DNA of 64,000 nucleotides from Isoalcanivorax indicus (GTDB taxonomy: Bacteria > Pseudomonadota > Gammaproteobacteria > Pseudomonadales > Alcanivoracaceae), in assembly GCF_003259185.1 (NCBI RefSeq), contig NZ_QGMP01000001.1, positions 2,480,001-2,544,000 on the forward strand, given 5' to 3'. A program made the position numbers and the translations under genes. This document shows positions 38,207-46,450 of this stretch, piece after piece. Positions within the stretch are counted from its first letter, which is position 1; every line of letters begins with the position of its first letter. Below the pieces are notes generated by a model that was not told the DNA's origin, ran no database searches, and worked only from the letters and a program-made list of their open reading frames with translations.

Positions 38207-38887
38207 TCAGGGTTCCGGGAAGCGGAACAGCCGCACGCGATTGAACTGGGTGGACTCGCCCAGGTCCGGCCAGGTGGTGGCCGTGGCCTCTTGCATACGC
38301 TGGTAGCCCGGCGGGTTCAGGTCCGGCACCCGGGAGTCCGCCAGAATCACAGTGGGGACGGAACGAAAGGTCTCAAGCAGGCCCAGATTGTCCCGGTCGT
38401 AGAGGATGTCCGCCGCCAGCAACAGGTCCACCTGATCCAGCCGTTCCGGCAGGGCGGCCAGCACCTCCAGCTGCACATCGTTGCCGGCCGCATTGAGGGC
38501 GATGGCCGTGCGCGCCACCGGGTCCAGGTCGCAGGCCAGCACCCGTGCCGCCCCCGCCCTGGCGGCCGCAATCGCCACCACTCCGGAACCGCTGCCCACA
38601 TCCAGCACCGTGCGCCCGGCCACCTGTTCCGGGTGCGCCAGCAACCAGTCCGCCAGCACCTGGCCGGACGCCCAGCAGAACGACCAGTAAGGCGGCGCAT
38701 CCATCAGCGCATTGATGACCTCGGGCTCCAGCCGCTCCCCACCCAGGATGTCGTCGAGCAACCACAGCGATAACGACGGTGCGGCGGGCAGGGCCGTCCA
38801 GGCCAGCCGCGCCTGCGGCAGCAATGCTTGCAGATGATCGTGCAAGGCGGTCAACCAGGGTCCTGTCTTTCTCGCCTCAGGTGTCAT
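38207..38887 (-). CDS. Class I SAM-dependent methyltransferase (METTL20/PrmA-like)
   Basis: 226 residues. Motif I VLDVGSGSGVVAI (SAM binding), the acidic end of strand 2 ACDLDPVA, and post-motif DLLLAADILYD, the last typical of protein lysine methyltransferases such as the ETFB methylase group. Preceded by the PYWSFCWASGQVLADWLL helix found in that group. The target is inferred only: a protein lysine is likely. The ATG at 38887 fits the domain start; an upstream frame to 38965 is not supported. Divergent from the CoA-transferase gene. Confidence 0.82.
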   Translation of the reverse strand: MTPEARKTGPWLTALHDHLQALLPQARLAWTALPAAPSLSLWLLDDILGGERLEPEVINALMDAPPYWSFCWASGQVLADWLLAHPEQVAGRTVLDVGSGSGVVAIAAARAGAARVLACDLDPVARTAIALNAAGNDVQLEVLAALPERLDQVDLLLAADILYDRDNLGLLETFRSVPTVILADSRVPDLNPPGYQRMQEATATTWPDLGESTQFNRVRLFRFPEP

Positions 38888-38952
38888 ACGCTTTTCCGCC
38901 TCAAGTGAACGCCGCTGCGAGCATAGCAGCAAACCGGACCAGGGAGCCCAGC

Positions 38953-40155
38953 ATGTCCACCACACCGCGTCAGCCGCTCGCCGGCATTCGTGTCATCGAA
39001 CTCGGCCAACTGCTTGCCGGGCCGTTTACCGGCACCCTGCTGGGCTATTTTGGCGCCGAGGTCATCAAGGTGGAGCCGCCCGGCGGCGATCCGGTACGCG
39101 GCTGGCGGCAACTGGATGACAGCGGCACCTCCTGGTGGTGGCGCAGCCTGGGCCGCAACAAGAAGTGCGTGACCCTGGACCTGAAGCAACCGCAGGGCGT
39201 GGCACTGGCCCGCCAACTGATGGAAAGCGCCGACGTGGTGATCGAGAACTTCCGCCCCGGCACCCTGGAAAGCTGGGGCCTGGGCCCGGAGGATTTCAGT
39301 GAAACCGCGCCGCAGCTCATCTATGCCCGCATCTCCGGTTATGGCCAGACAGGCCCCTGGGCACACAAGCCCGGCTACGCCTCGGTCTGCGAAGGGGTGG
39401 GCGGTTTCCGCTACGTCAACGGCTTCCCCGGTGAGCGCCCGGTGCGCCCCAACCTGTCCATGGGCGACACGGTGGCCGGTCTGCACGCTGCCCTGGGCAT
39501 CATGCTGGCCTTGTTCGAGAGAGAGCGCGGCGGCCGCGGCCAGGTCGTGGACGTGGCCCTGTTCGAGTCGGTGTTCAACCTGCTGGAAGCCGTGATTCCC
39601 GAGTTCGACGCCACCGGCCTGGTGCGTGGCCCCTCCGGCTCGACGGTAACCGGCATCGTGCCCACCAATACCTATCTGTGCAGCGACGGCCGCTACGTCA
39701 TCATCGGCGGCAATGGCGACTCCATCTTCAAGCGCCTGATGCAGGCCGCAGGCCGACCGGACATGGCCGAAGACCCGCGCCTGGCCAGCAACGCTGGCCG
39801 CGTCGTCCACGAAGCCGAAATCGATGCTGCCCTGACAGACTGGTGCGCCGGATTGCCCAGCGAGCAGGTGCTGTCGATGATGGAAGACGCCAGAGTGCCC
39901 GCCGGGCCGATCTATTCCGCCGCTGACATGATGGCCGATCCGCACTTCCAGGCACGCGGCCTGTTCGAGCAGGTGGAGATCAACGGCAAACCCTTGAAAA
40001 TCCCCGCCATCCTGCCGCGCCTGACCGGCACGCCCGGCCGCACCCAGTGGCCCGGGCCGGAAGTCGGCGCGCACAACGAAGAAATACTCAAGCAGGGACT
40101 GGGGCTGAGCGACGAGGCCTTCGCCGCCCTGCAACAGCAGGGCGTGCTGGGTTAG
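38953..40155 (+). CDS. CaiB/BaiF family (class III) CoA-transferase
   Basis: 400 residues. The interlocked-dimer class III CoA-transferase fold is recognised from GIRVIELGQLLAGPF, the GAEVIKVEPPGGDPVR nucleotide loop, NKKCVTLDLKQPQG, VVIENFRPG, and the active-site Asp172 in MGDTVAG, which forms the aspartyl-CoA intermediate. The acyl substrate pair cannot be read from sequence. GGGAG lies 6-7 nt before the ATG; the frame is open further upstream but without support. Transcribed alone and convergent with the ankyrin gene. Confidence 0.93.
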   Translation: MSTTPRQPLAGIRVIELGQLLAGPFTGTLLGYFGAEVIKVEPPGGDPVRGWRQLDDSGTSWWWRSLGRNKKCVTLDLKQPQGVALARQLMESADVVIENFRPGTLESWGLGPEDFSETAPQLIYARISGYGQTGPWAHKPGYASVCEGVGGFRYVNGFPGERPVRPNLSMGDTVAGLHAALGIMLALFERERGGRGQVVDVALFESVFNLLEAVIPEFDATGLVRGPSGSTVTGIVPTNTYLCSDGRYVIIGGNGDSIFKRLMQAAGRPDMAEDPRLASNAGRVVHEAEIDAALTDWCAGLPSEQVLSMMEDARVPAGPIYSAADMMADPHFQARGLFEQVEINGKPLKIPAILPRLTGTPGRTQWPGPEVGAHNEEILKQGLGLSDEAFAALQQQGVLG

Positions 40156-40182
40156 CGGCCTCTGCGGAGCAATGACAATTCA

Positions 40183-43131
40183 TCAGCACTCGGCGCCGGT
40201 CACATCGACGATGACCTGCTCAGCAGGGCACGACATGGAACCCGGAATGCGGATGATGTCACCGACCCCCAGGCAACTGCCGCCAATGAAGTTGGACCAG
40301 GTTACGGCCACCCCCTGGCCCGCCAGGGTCCCGGGGCATCGCGCCTCAAAACTGACCCGGCAACCGGATGTGGACGGCCTGCTCGTCTGGATGAGGTAAC
40401 TCCCGTCGCACCTGACCGCTCGGGCGGACAACCCACTCACCAGATTACGCGCAGCCTGCTCCCTTTCCTGTTGTCGTTTCAATCGCGCCTGCTCTTCAGC
40501 CTGACGGCGCTCTTCTGCCTGTCGTTGACGATTCGCCTCTGCGGCTTCCGCTTGCCGTCTGCGCTCCGCCGCCTGCGCCGCAGCCAGCCGTTCCTGCTCC
40601 TGACGACGCAGCTCGGCTTCGCGGGCAGCCTGCGCCTGCTGCGCCTGGCTCTGGGCCTGCGCCACCTGCTGGTTGTAGGCGACAACCTGTTGCTGACGTC
40701 GGGCCTCTGCCTCGGCGTTCGCCGCCGCTTGTCGTTGCCGCTCCTGTTCTGCGGCTTGCTGCAGCAGCAGGTTATGCTGGCGCTGACGTTCCGCCTGGGC
40801 CTGGCGCTCCAGCTCCGCCTCCTGGGCAATCGTGCCGACGGTTTCAAACAGGGCGCCCATGAAGGCTGCCCGTTGCTGGGCCTTGCGTTGCCGTTCGGCT
40901 TCTTCTGCGGCGCGCTGTTGCGCCAGCCGTTCCTGTCGCGCCCGGATGATGTCATCGGCGGTCTGGTTATTCTGATTGCGCAGGCTTCGGTCGGCACCCG
41001 CAGCTACCAGCAGCCGATACCCTTCCATATAGTCATCCAGTGCGGCCTTGTGCAGCGGCGTCCATCCGCCTGTGGTGGTGGCGAGGTTCGGGTTGGCCCT
41101 GGCCTCAAGCAGACTGCGGGCCAAGTCCGGCCGCTTGAGCTGTATGGCAAGATACAGCGGCGTAAACCCGTCATTGTCGGCAAGATCCGGATTGGCCTTG
41201 CCCGCCAGCAGATCAACCAACGCCTTGTTGCCCGCCGCCACCGCCAACCTGAGCGCCGTATGGCCTTGCCCGGTGCGCAGGTCCGGGTCGGCGCCAGCCG
41301 CCAGCAGCGCACGCACCATGGCCACGTCATTCTTTAGCACCGCTGTATGAAGCGGCGTCCGGAGGCTGGTCGCCGAGACCACATCGGGTTTGGCGCCAGC
41401 CGCCAGCAAGGCCGCCAACAGCTCTGCATCCTGACGATCCGCCGCCAGGTGCAGCGCTCGCCACTGCTCTTCACCCAGCCCGCCCAGATTCGGGTCCGCA
41501 CCGGCCTCAAGCAAGCGCCGCACCATGCCGCCCTGGCGGTCACGCACAGCCACCAGCAAGGCGGTAAGCTGATCCGGCTCGGCAGCCCACTGTTCGTTGA
41601 CCTCGGCACCCGCCGCCAGCAATCGTTGCATCAGACCTTCGCGGTGATTCAGCGCCGTCATCGCCAACGGCGAGGGGCCCTCCAGCGGACGGCTGCTGCG
41701 CAGGCGGCCCGGATTCGGGTTGGCCCCGGCTTCCAGCAGCATGGCCGTCAACTCCAGATGATCCTGTTCGATCGCGACTTGCAACGGTACCCAGGCCTTG
41801 CCCTCCTCCTGCACCCGGTTGGGGTCGGCGCGCGCGGCCAACAGGCGTTGCGCCAGGGCGGGTCGGCGCGCCGCCACGGCGCGCTGCAATGCCGTGTTGC
41901 TGCCCGGGGCCACCAGATCCGGGCGCGCGCCCGCCTCCAGCAACGCCTGCACCATCGCTTCCTGATTGTGCTCCACAGCCACCAGCAAAGGCGTCAACCC
42001 CGACTGCATCACCGTATTGGGGGTGGCCCCGGCGTCCAGTAATTGCCGGGCAATCTCCAGATGGCCCGCAGAAACCGCTGCTATCAACGGTGTATTGATA
42101 TCACCCGATCCACCCGGGCGTGCCCCGGCACGCAGCAACTGCGTCACGATCTCACCGTGCCCCGCAGCCGCAGCCAACGTCAGCGCCATAAGCCCGTCCT
42201 CGCCCGTCGCGTTGGCGTTGGCCCGCGCGGCCAGCAATGCGGCCACCACCGACGCATGGCCCGCTTCGGCGGCCTCGAACAAGGGCGTGCCACCACGGGC
42301 GTCCGTCACCTCAGTGCGTGCACCCTGCGCCAGCAGCCATTCGACCAACGGCAGGTTATCGTGCGCGGCGGCAGCATGCAGGGCCGAGGGCCTCCGGGGT
42401 ACCTCGCCCAGGTGGTTGACGACGTCCCGCGCGACCGCCGCAGGATGAAGCGACCGAATCGCCGCCATCAGGACGGCTGCCGTGCCCATGATGTCCGCAT
42501 CGGGACCTGGCGCAGCGTTATTCGCCAACAGGCTCAAGGCAGTCTGTTGCAGCGCATCCCGGGCCAGTGGGTCAGCACCGCGAGCCAGCAAATATTCACT
42601 CAGGTCACGATAGCCCAGACCTGCCGCCAGCAGCAGCGGCGTCAGAGCCTGATCGGTATTGCGGCTTTCGATGTCTGCCCCCGCCGCCAACAGTGCTTCC
42701 GCACTGGCGCGCTGGTTGGCCTGCGAGGCCACCGCCAGCGGCGTCATATCCTCGGTGTAGCCGTGCGCACGACGTCCCACCACGGCCTCCAGCGCGGACT
42801 GGCTTCGCCAGGCCCATTGCTGCAACACGGGGCGCGCCGCGCCGGATTCCTGCGCCGAGATATCCCGCACCTCCACGTCGGCCCCGGCGGCCACCAGTTG
42901 GCGTACCACCTGGTCATGGCCATTCTCGGCCGCCAGCGATAACAGCGTGCGACCCGTCCGGTCGTTACGATCCAGGTCCTGGACGGCTGCCAGCTTCTTT
43001 TCCACCCTCTCGGTATTGCCGTCCTGCACCGCTCTGTGAAGCCCGGTGGAGGCGCAGGCCACAAGAACGCCGGTGACCCACAGCAGCACGCCCACACGGG
43101 AACACCGCATCAACCAGATACGCCCCTTCAT
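40183..43131 (-). CDS. Giant ankyrin-repeat lipoprotein with coiled coil and Cys-rich tail
   Basis: 982 residues. The ATG at 43131 is preceded by GGGGA at 8 nt; an in-frame ATG at 43146 lacks a ribosome site. Signal with lipobox LVAC (lipid Cys about residue 26). Then about 19 ankyrin repeats (about residues 28-690; consensus TPLxxAAxxGxxxxVxxLLxAGADPNxxx), one of them (about 195-240) degenerate. Residues about 700-895 are a long Gln/Glu/Ala/Arg coiled coil (QERLAQQRAAEEAERQRK and similar). The final 80 residues contain six Cys and a small beta-like domain (CDGSYLIQTSR, FIGGSCLGVGDIIRI). Ala after the lipid Cys allows sorting to the outer membrane. Function unknown; a periplasmic protein-binding scaffold is plausible. 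A 22-bp palindrome lies about 55 bp before the start. Confidence 0.88.
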   Translation of the reverse strand: MKGRIWLMRCSRVGVLLWVTGVLVACASTGLHRAVQDGNTERVEKKLAAVQDLDRNDRTGRTLLSLAAENGHDQVVRQLVAAGADVEVRDISAQESGAARPVLQQWAWRSQSALEAVVGRRAHGYTEDMTPLAVASQANQRASAEALLAAGADIESRNTDQALTPLLLAAGLGYRDLSEYLLARGADPLARDALQQTALSLLANNAAPGPDADIMGTAAVLMAAIRSLHPAAVARDVVNHLGEVPRRPSALHAAAAHDNLPLVEWLLAQGARTEVTDARGGTPLFEAAEAGHASVVAALLAARANANATGEDGLMALTLAAAAGHGEIVTQLLRAGARPGGSGDINTPLIAAVSAGHLEIARQLLDAGATPNTVMQSGLTPLLVAVEHNQEAMVQALLEAGARPDLVAPGSNTALQRAVAARRPALAQRLLAARADPNRVQEEGKAWVPLQVAIEQDHLELTAMLLEAGANPNPGRLRSSRPLEGPSPLAMTALNHREGLMQRLLAAGAEVNEQWAAEPDQLTALLVAVRDRQGGMVRRLLEAGADPNLGGLGEEQWRALHLAADRQDAELLAALLAAGAKPDVVSATSLRTPLHTAVLKNDVAMVRALLAAGADPDLRTGQGHTALRLAVAAGNKALVDLLAGKANPDLADNDGFTPLYLAIQLKRPDLARSLLEARANPNLATTTGGWTPLHKAALDDYMEGYRLLVAAGADRSLRNQNNQTADDIIRARQERLAQQRAAEEAERQRKAQQRAAFMGALFETVGTIAQEAELERQAQAERQRQHNLLLQQAAEQERQRQAAANAEAEARRQQQVVAYNQQVAQAQSQAQQAQAAREAELRRQEQERLAAAQAAERRRQAEAAEANRQRQAEERRQAEEQARLKRQQEREQAARNLVSGLSARAVRCDGSYLIQTSRPSTSGCRVSFEARCPGTLAGQGVAVTWSNFIGGSCLGVGDIIRIPGSMSCPAEQVIVDVTGAEC

Positions 43132-43182
43132 CTGCCCCTTCCCCATTAGATTTTTGCCGCCAGCCTAATCGCAACACCGTGC

Positions 43183-43214
43183 GGCGCTCATACCCCATTT
43201 TGGGTATGAGCGCC
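43183..43214. promoter_or_regulatory. Palindromic operator-like site 1 (ankyrin/luxR intergenic)
   Basis: Inner 22-bp site at 43188-43209: TCATACCCCA, two bases, TTGGGTATGA. It extends to a 13-bp perfect inverted repeat (43183-43195 with 43202-43214). The same half-sites, again with only one mismatch from a perfect palindrome, occur at 45869-45890. Placed between the divergent ankyrin gene and luxR-type gene. Confidence 0.65.
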
Positions 43215-43321
43215 TGCTCCCCCGTGATGTCGCGGACTTTACTTTTGCCCGGGCATCCGTAAATCTTCCGGAATAATCGTGTGACAGAGTTGTCACCATA
43301 AATATGACTGGAGTCCCACAG

Positions 43322-44437
43322 ATGCTGAAAGATGATCAGCACTGGCTGTCGGTAGTGGAAAACTTCAGCGCCGCAGCACTGGGCACTGGCACCTGGATCA
43401 CCGCACTGGAAAACATGGCTGACGTCACCGGATCGCGCGCCGGTGAGTTGATTGGTCTGGGTGCCGACAATGCCGTGCCGTTCAACTGGCTGACCGATCT
43501 GGGGCAGGACTGGGCCGACGACTTCATCGCAGCAGACGGCGGGAACCCCGAGGTCAATCCGTATGTACGCCACGGCGCCGGACTCAGCGAATTGCAGGTG
43601 GCCAGCAGCGCGGAGATCGTGACGCCCGGAGAGCGCCGCACTACCCCCTTCATGATGGAATTCCTGGCCCATTACGACGTGCCCTATATCTGCCTGTCGC
43701 CGCTGGTCAAGGAACCGGGGCTGCTGGTCGGGCTGGCCGTAGTGCGCAGTCAGGGTCAGGGCGAGATCACTGCTGCGCAACGAGCCGTTTTCAGCTCATT
43801 GGCCCCACACGTCCGTTCTGCCGTCAAAACACAGATGGCTCTGGAGCATCAGGGGGCTGATCTGGTGGCTGGCACGCTGGAAGCGCTGTCGTTCGCGGCC
43901 TTCGTCTGCGACCGTCTTGGCGTGGTGCGCTCCATGACGCCCCTGGCGGAACAGCTGGTGTCCGAAGGCGGCCTGCTGAAACTTCGCCACGGCGTGCTGA
44001 CCGGGCCGTCGCGCCACGAAAGCCGTCGTCTCGCTGCTCTGATTGATCGTGCAGCGCTGGGGCTTGTCGTGCCCGGTGCGCCGCTGACACGTACCTTGAT
44101 TCTCAACGCCGGGGCCTCGGCACCTCTGGTGCTGGACGTGGTCCCCCTGCCCAGGCAGGACTATGCATTCAACTTTCGCCCGCGCGTACTGGTGATCGTT
44201 CGTGCCCGGCAGTCCAATCCCGACCATGTCTGCACGCTACTGCGCATGGCACACGGCCTGACTCAGGCTGAAGCCGATGTCGCGGTGCGCCTTGCCGCGG
44301 GCGAGTCGCCGGAGCACATCGCTATGGCGCGCGGCGCCAGCATCGCAACGGTAAGGGTGCAGATCCGCGCGGTCTACCAGAAACTCGGGGTCCACCGGGC
44401 CGGTGAACTGGCGGCACACCTGAAAGGTATCGGCTGA
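43322..44437 (+). CDS. LuxR-type HTH transcriptional regulator
   Basis: 371 residues. The C-terminal 60 residues are a LuxR/GerE helix-turn-helix: GLTQAEADVAVRLAAGES, then ATVRVQIRAVYQKLGVHRAGELAAHL. The rest shows a possible GAF-like sensor region (about residues 90-190, including a PFMMEFLAHYDVPY strand-helix pair) and a PAS-like part (about 195-290). It has no phosphoacceptor domain and no obvious autoinducer-binding motif, so the signal is unknown. ATG 43322 has GGAG 8 nt upstream and is preferred over ATG 43304. Divergent from the ankyrin lipoprotein and convergent with another lipoprotein; both flanking targets have the same palindrome in front. Confidence 0.88.
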   Translation: MLKDDQHWLSVVENFSAAALGTGTWITALENMADVTGSRAGELIGLGADNAVPFNWLTDLGQDWADDFIAADGGNPEVNPYVRHGAGLSELQVASSAEIVTPGERRTTPFMMEFLAHYDVPYICLSPLVKEPGLLVGLAVVRSQGQGEITAAQRAVFSSLAPHVRSAVKTQMALEHQGADLVAGTLEALSFAAFVCDRLGVVRSMTPLAEQLVSEGGLLKLRHGVLTGPSRHESRRLAALIDRAALGLVVPGAPLTRTLILNAGASAPLVLDVVPLPRQDYAFNFRPRVLVIVRARQSNPDHVCTLLRMAHGLTQAEADVAVRLAAGESPEHIAMARGASIATVRVQIRAVYQKLGVHRAGELAAHLKGIG

Positions 44438-44452
44438 GAAAAGGTGGGGGTA

Positions 44453-44475
44453 GCGGCGGCGACATTTGCCGCCGC
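44453..44475. terminator. GC hairpin between convergent genes
   Basis: 8-bp GCGGCGGC/GCCGCCGC stem with a 7-nt loop, 16 bp after the luxR stop and 13 bp after the opposing lipoprotein stop. It lacks a T-run in the plus direction and has a short, distant one in the minus direction. Possibly a shared barrier to read-through. Confidence 0.4.
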
Positions 44476-44487
44476 CGCCTCACAGGG

Positions 44488-45780
44488 CTATCCGTTCTTC
44501 GCCAGACAGTCGCCCGTGGCATCAGGAATCGGCGCGAAAAACATCACCACGTCCTCGTCGTCAGGCTCCAGCACCAGGCAGCCTGATTCATCCACGCTCA
44601 GTATGATGCTGGCCTTTTCCCCGGTCTCCGGATCGTGCAATCCGGTGTCGTCGTTGGTATCGGTGTAGATCTCATCGGGCGTCAGCACACCGTTACTGAG
44701 CAGGTAGCTGCCCACCTCCACACCGGCATCCTCGTCCAGCTGTGCCACCATGTAGGTGCCGTCAGCCAGAATCGTGAGCACCGCCGTCAAGGTATCTTCC
44801 TGCTCTTCAGCGATGGCCCAGCTGCCGTAAATACCGTCGTTAACAATCCGGTTCAGGAACATCGGCGGATCTTCCAGCTCTTCGGGGTGCCGCGACACCA
44901 GCATGAACCGGTTTTCATTCACCAGAGCGAAGCCGCTGATGTTGTTTGCCGCATCGTTTTCGTAGTGGAGGCCGCAATCGCCGTTCACGCCGGTGGTATC
45001 CGGGCTGGCACCCGTGGTGCGCAGTTCACCGGCCAATGCATCCAGCTCGAAGGTGCCGTACTCCACGCCGTCAAAACATTCCGGGTCATCACCGTGGTTC
45101 ACACCCAGCACATAACGACCACCAGGAAAGAATGAAACGACGGCCATGAGCGCCTCAGCGGTTTCATCTGTCTCCAGACGCCAGCTGCCGTACAGCTTGC
45201 CCAGCACGGTATTGTTCACGTGCTCTTCGGCGTCGGCAGGTGTCACGACCGTGTAATCGTCCCCGGCCAGATTCAGCAGTTCCGCGTCTGCGGCAAACGC
45301 GGTTGGAAGCTGGAGGAAATTCAATGCCGTTGTCGCCGCCCCCGCCACCGCCGGGTCGATGCGAATACCGTCACCCTGCTCGCTGTCGAAGGTCTGCAGG
45401 AAAATGGCAATATTCAGCGCCACGTCAGCGGCCGTCACGCCGGCCTGCAACAGGGTGTCGGCATCCATCGCGCTGGCCAGGGTCTGCGGCGTCATGATGC
45501 CAACCGCTGGCGCCGAACCCAGCAGGATCGCGCCCACGGAGAAGCTCACCGTGTCACCGTCCCGGTACAGGAACTCACCCGCAGCATTGGTCGTGCCCGC
45601 CAGTCCCGATGGCGAGGCGTGCCAGGTCAGCCCCTCGACCTCGGCATCCAGAAACACACCCGTACTGGTGGTGCCACCACCACCCTTGCCACCGCCACTC
45701 CCTCCTCCGCCACAGGCGGCGATCAACAGCACCGCCGCCAGAACCGTCCAGCCTCGTGCAAACCCGATTCGTTTTTTCAT
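44488..45780 (-). CDS. Gly-rich lipoprotein with two GSW-type repeat domains
   Basis: 430 residues. Lipobox IAAC (Cys23) followed by a Gly-rich flexible linker (about 24-37), typical of surface-exposed lipoproteins. A beta domain follows (about 40-105: GVFLDAEVEGLTWHAS, AGEFLYRDGDTVSFSVG). Two related domains then appear, one from about residue 197 (YGSWRLETDE ... AVVSFFPGGRYVLG) and one from about residue 320 (YGSWAIAEEQ ... AVLTILADGTYMVAQ), suggesting an internal duplication. The protein is very acidic. Function unknown; adhesion or ligand binding is possible. A palindrome matching the one before luxR lies about 90 bp before the start. Confidence 0.75.
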   Translation of the reverse strand: MKKRIGFARGWTVLAAVLLIAACGGGGSGGGKGGGGTTSTGVFLDAEVEGLTWHASPSGLAGTTNAAGEFLYRDGDTVSFSVGAILLGSAPAVGIMTPQTLASAMDADTLLQAGVTAADVALNIAIFLQTFDSEQGDGIRIDPAVAGAATTALNFLQLPTAFAADAELLNLAGDDYTVVTPADAEEHVNNTVLGKLYGSWRLETDETAEALMAVVSFFPGGRYVLGVNHGDDPECFDGVEYGTFELDALAGELRTTGASPDTTGVNGDCGLHYENDAANNISGFALVNENRFMLVSRHPEELEDPPMFLNRIVNDGIYGSWAIAEEQEDTLTAVLTILADGTYMVAQLDEDAGVEVGSYLLSNGVLTPDEIYTDTNDDTGLHDPETGEKASIILSVDESGCLVLEPDDEDVVMFFAPIPDATGDCLAKNG

Positions 45781-45866
45781 GTGATATCCCCTTTTCAGAC
45801 AGGTCGACCACCCCCGTCAAAAGGGGTGGAGCCATTGGCAAGGAGATTAGAGGGACAGCATGATCC

Positions 45867-45892
45867 GTTCATACCACAACTGGGGTATGAAC
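45867..45892. promoter_or_regulatory. Palindromic operator-like site 2 (upstream of Gly-rich lipoprotein)
   Basis: Inner 22-bp site at 45869-45890: TCATACCACA, two bases, TGGGGTATGA. It has one mismatch from a perfect palindrome and the same length and half-sites as the site at 43188-43209. It lies 89 bp before the ATG of the lipoprotein gene, in a position suitable for activation. Confidence 0.65.
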
Positions 45893-45921
45893 CGGGCAGG
45901 AGGCCAGCAGACCGACGCCTG

Positions 45922-46242
45922 TTACCAGTCGATACGGCGGGTAAGAATGTCTTTCCACATGACGAAGTCACCCGCCAGGCTGTACCACGGGTGTTTGAAG
46001 GTGGCCGGGCGGTTCTTCTCGAAGAAGAAGTGGCCCACCCAGGCGAAGCCGTAGCCGATCACCGGCAGCCCGAACAGCCACCAGGCGCTCAACGGCCCCA
46101 GCACCACGGCCAGCAGCAAGGCGATCACCAGGCTGGTGCCGATGAAATGCAGGCGCCGACAGGTGCTGTCACTGTGCTCCTGCAGATAATAGGGATAGAA
46201 CTCCGCGAAGCTCTGGAAGCCCGACTGCTTGATGGTGGTCAT
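45922..46242 (-). CDS. Mpo1-like/DUF962 membrane protein
   Basis: 106 residues. Contains the family pattern FAEFYPYYLQEHSDSTCRRLHFIGTS, with the conserved His pair, a hydrophobic hairpin (VIALLLAVVLGPLSAWWLFGLPVIGYGFAW), then HFFFEKNRPATFKHPWYSLAGDFVMW. In yeast Mpo1 is an Fe-dependent dioxygenase that alpha-oxidises 2-hydroxy fatty acids; the bacterial role is inferred. The ATG at 46242 has AGGAG 7 nt upstream; the longer frame to 46311 has none. Confidence 0.88.
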   Translation of the reverse strand: MTTIKQSGFQSFAEFYPYYLQEHSDSTCRRLHFIGTSLVIALLLAVVLGPLSAWWLFGLPVIGYGFAWVGHFFFEKNRPATFKHPWYSLAGDFVMWKDILTRRIDW

Positions 46243-46450
46243 GGCGCACTCCTGTGTTGTTCTCATGGGGGCCAGTATCCGCGCTGCCTGGCTCTGGCGG
46301 CTTGTATGCAACCGCTACCTGTATGGCGCATGATGAATTGTGCAATGACGTCAGCGCAAGCCAGGCTGACGTCAGGCGCCATTGACCCGGCATGGCGCCT
46401 GCGCACAATAGCATGCAGATATCCACATAAGACTGGAGCGCTCTCTGCCC

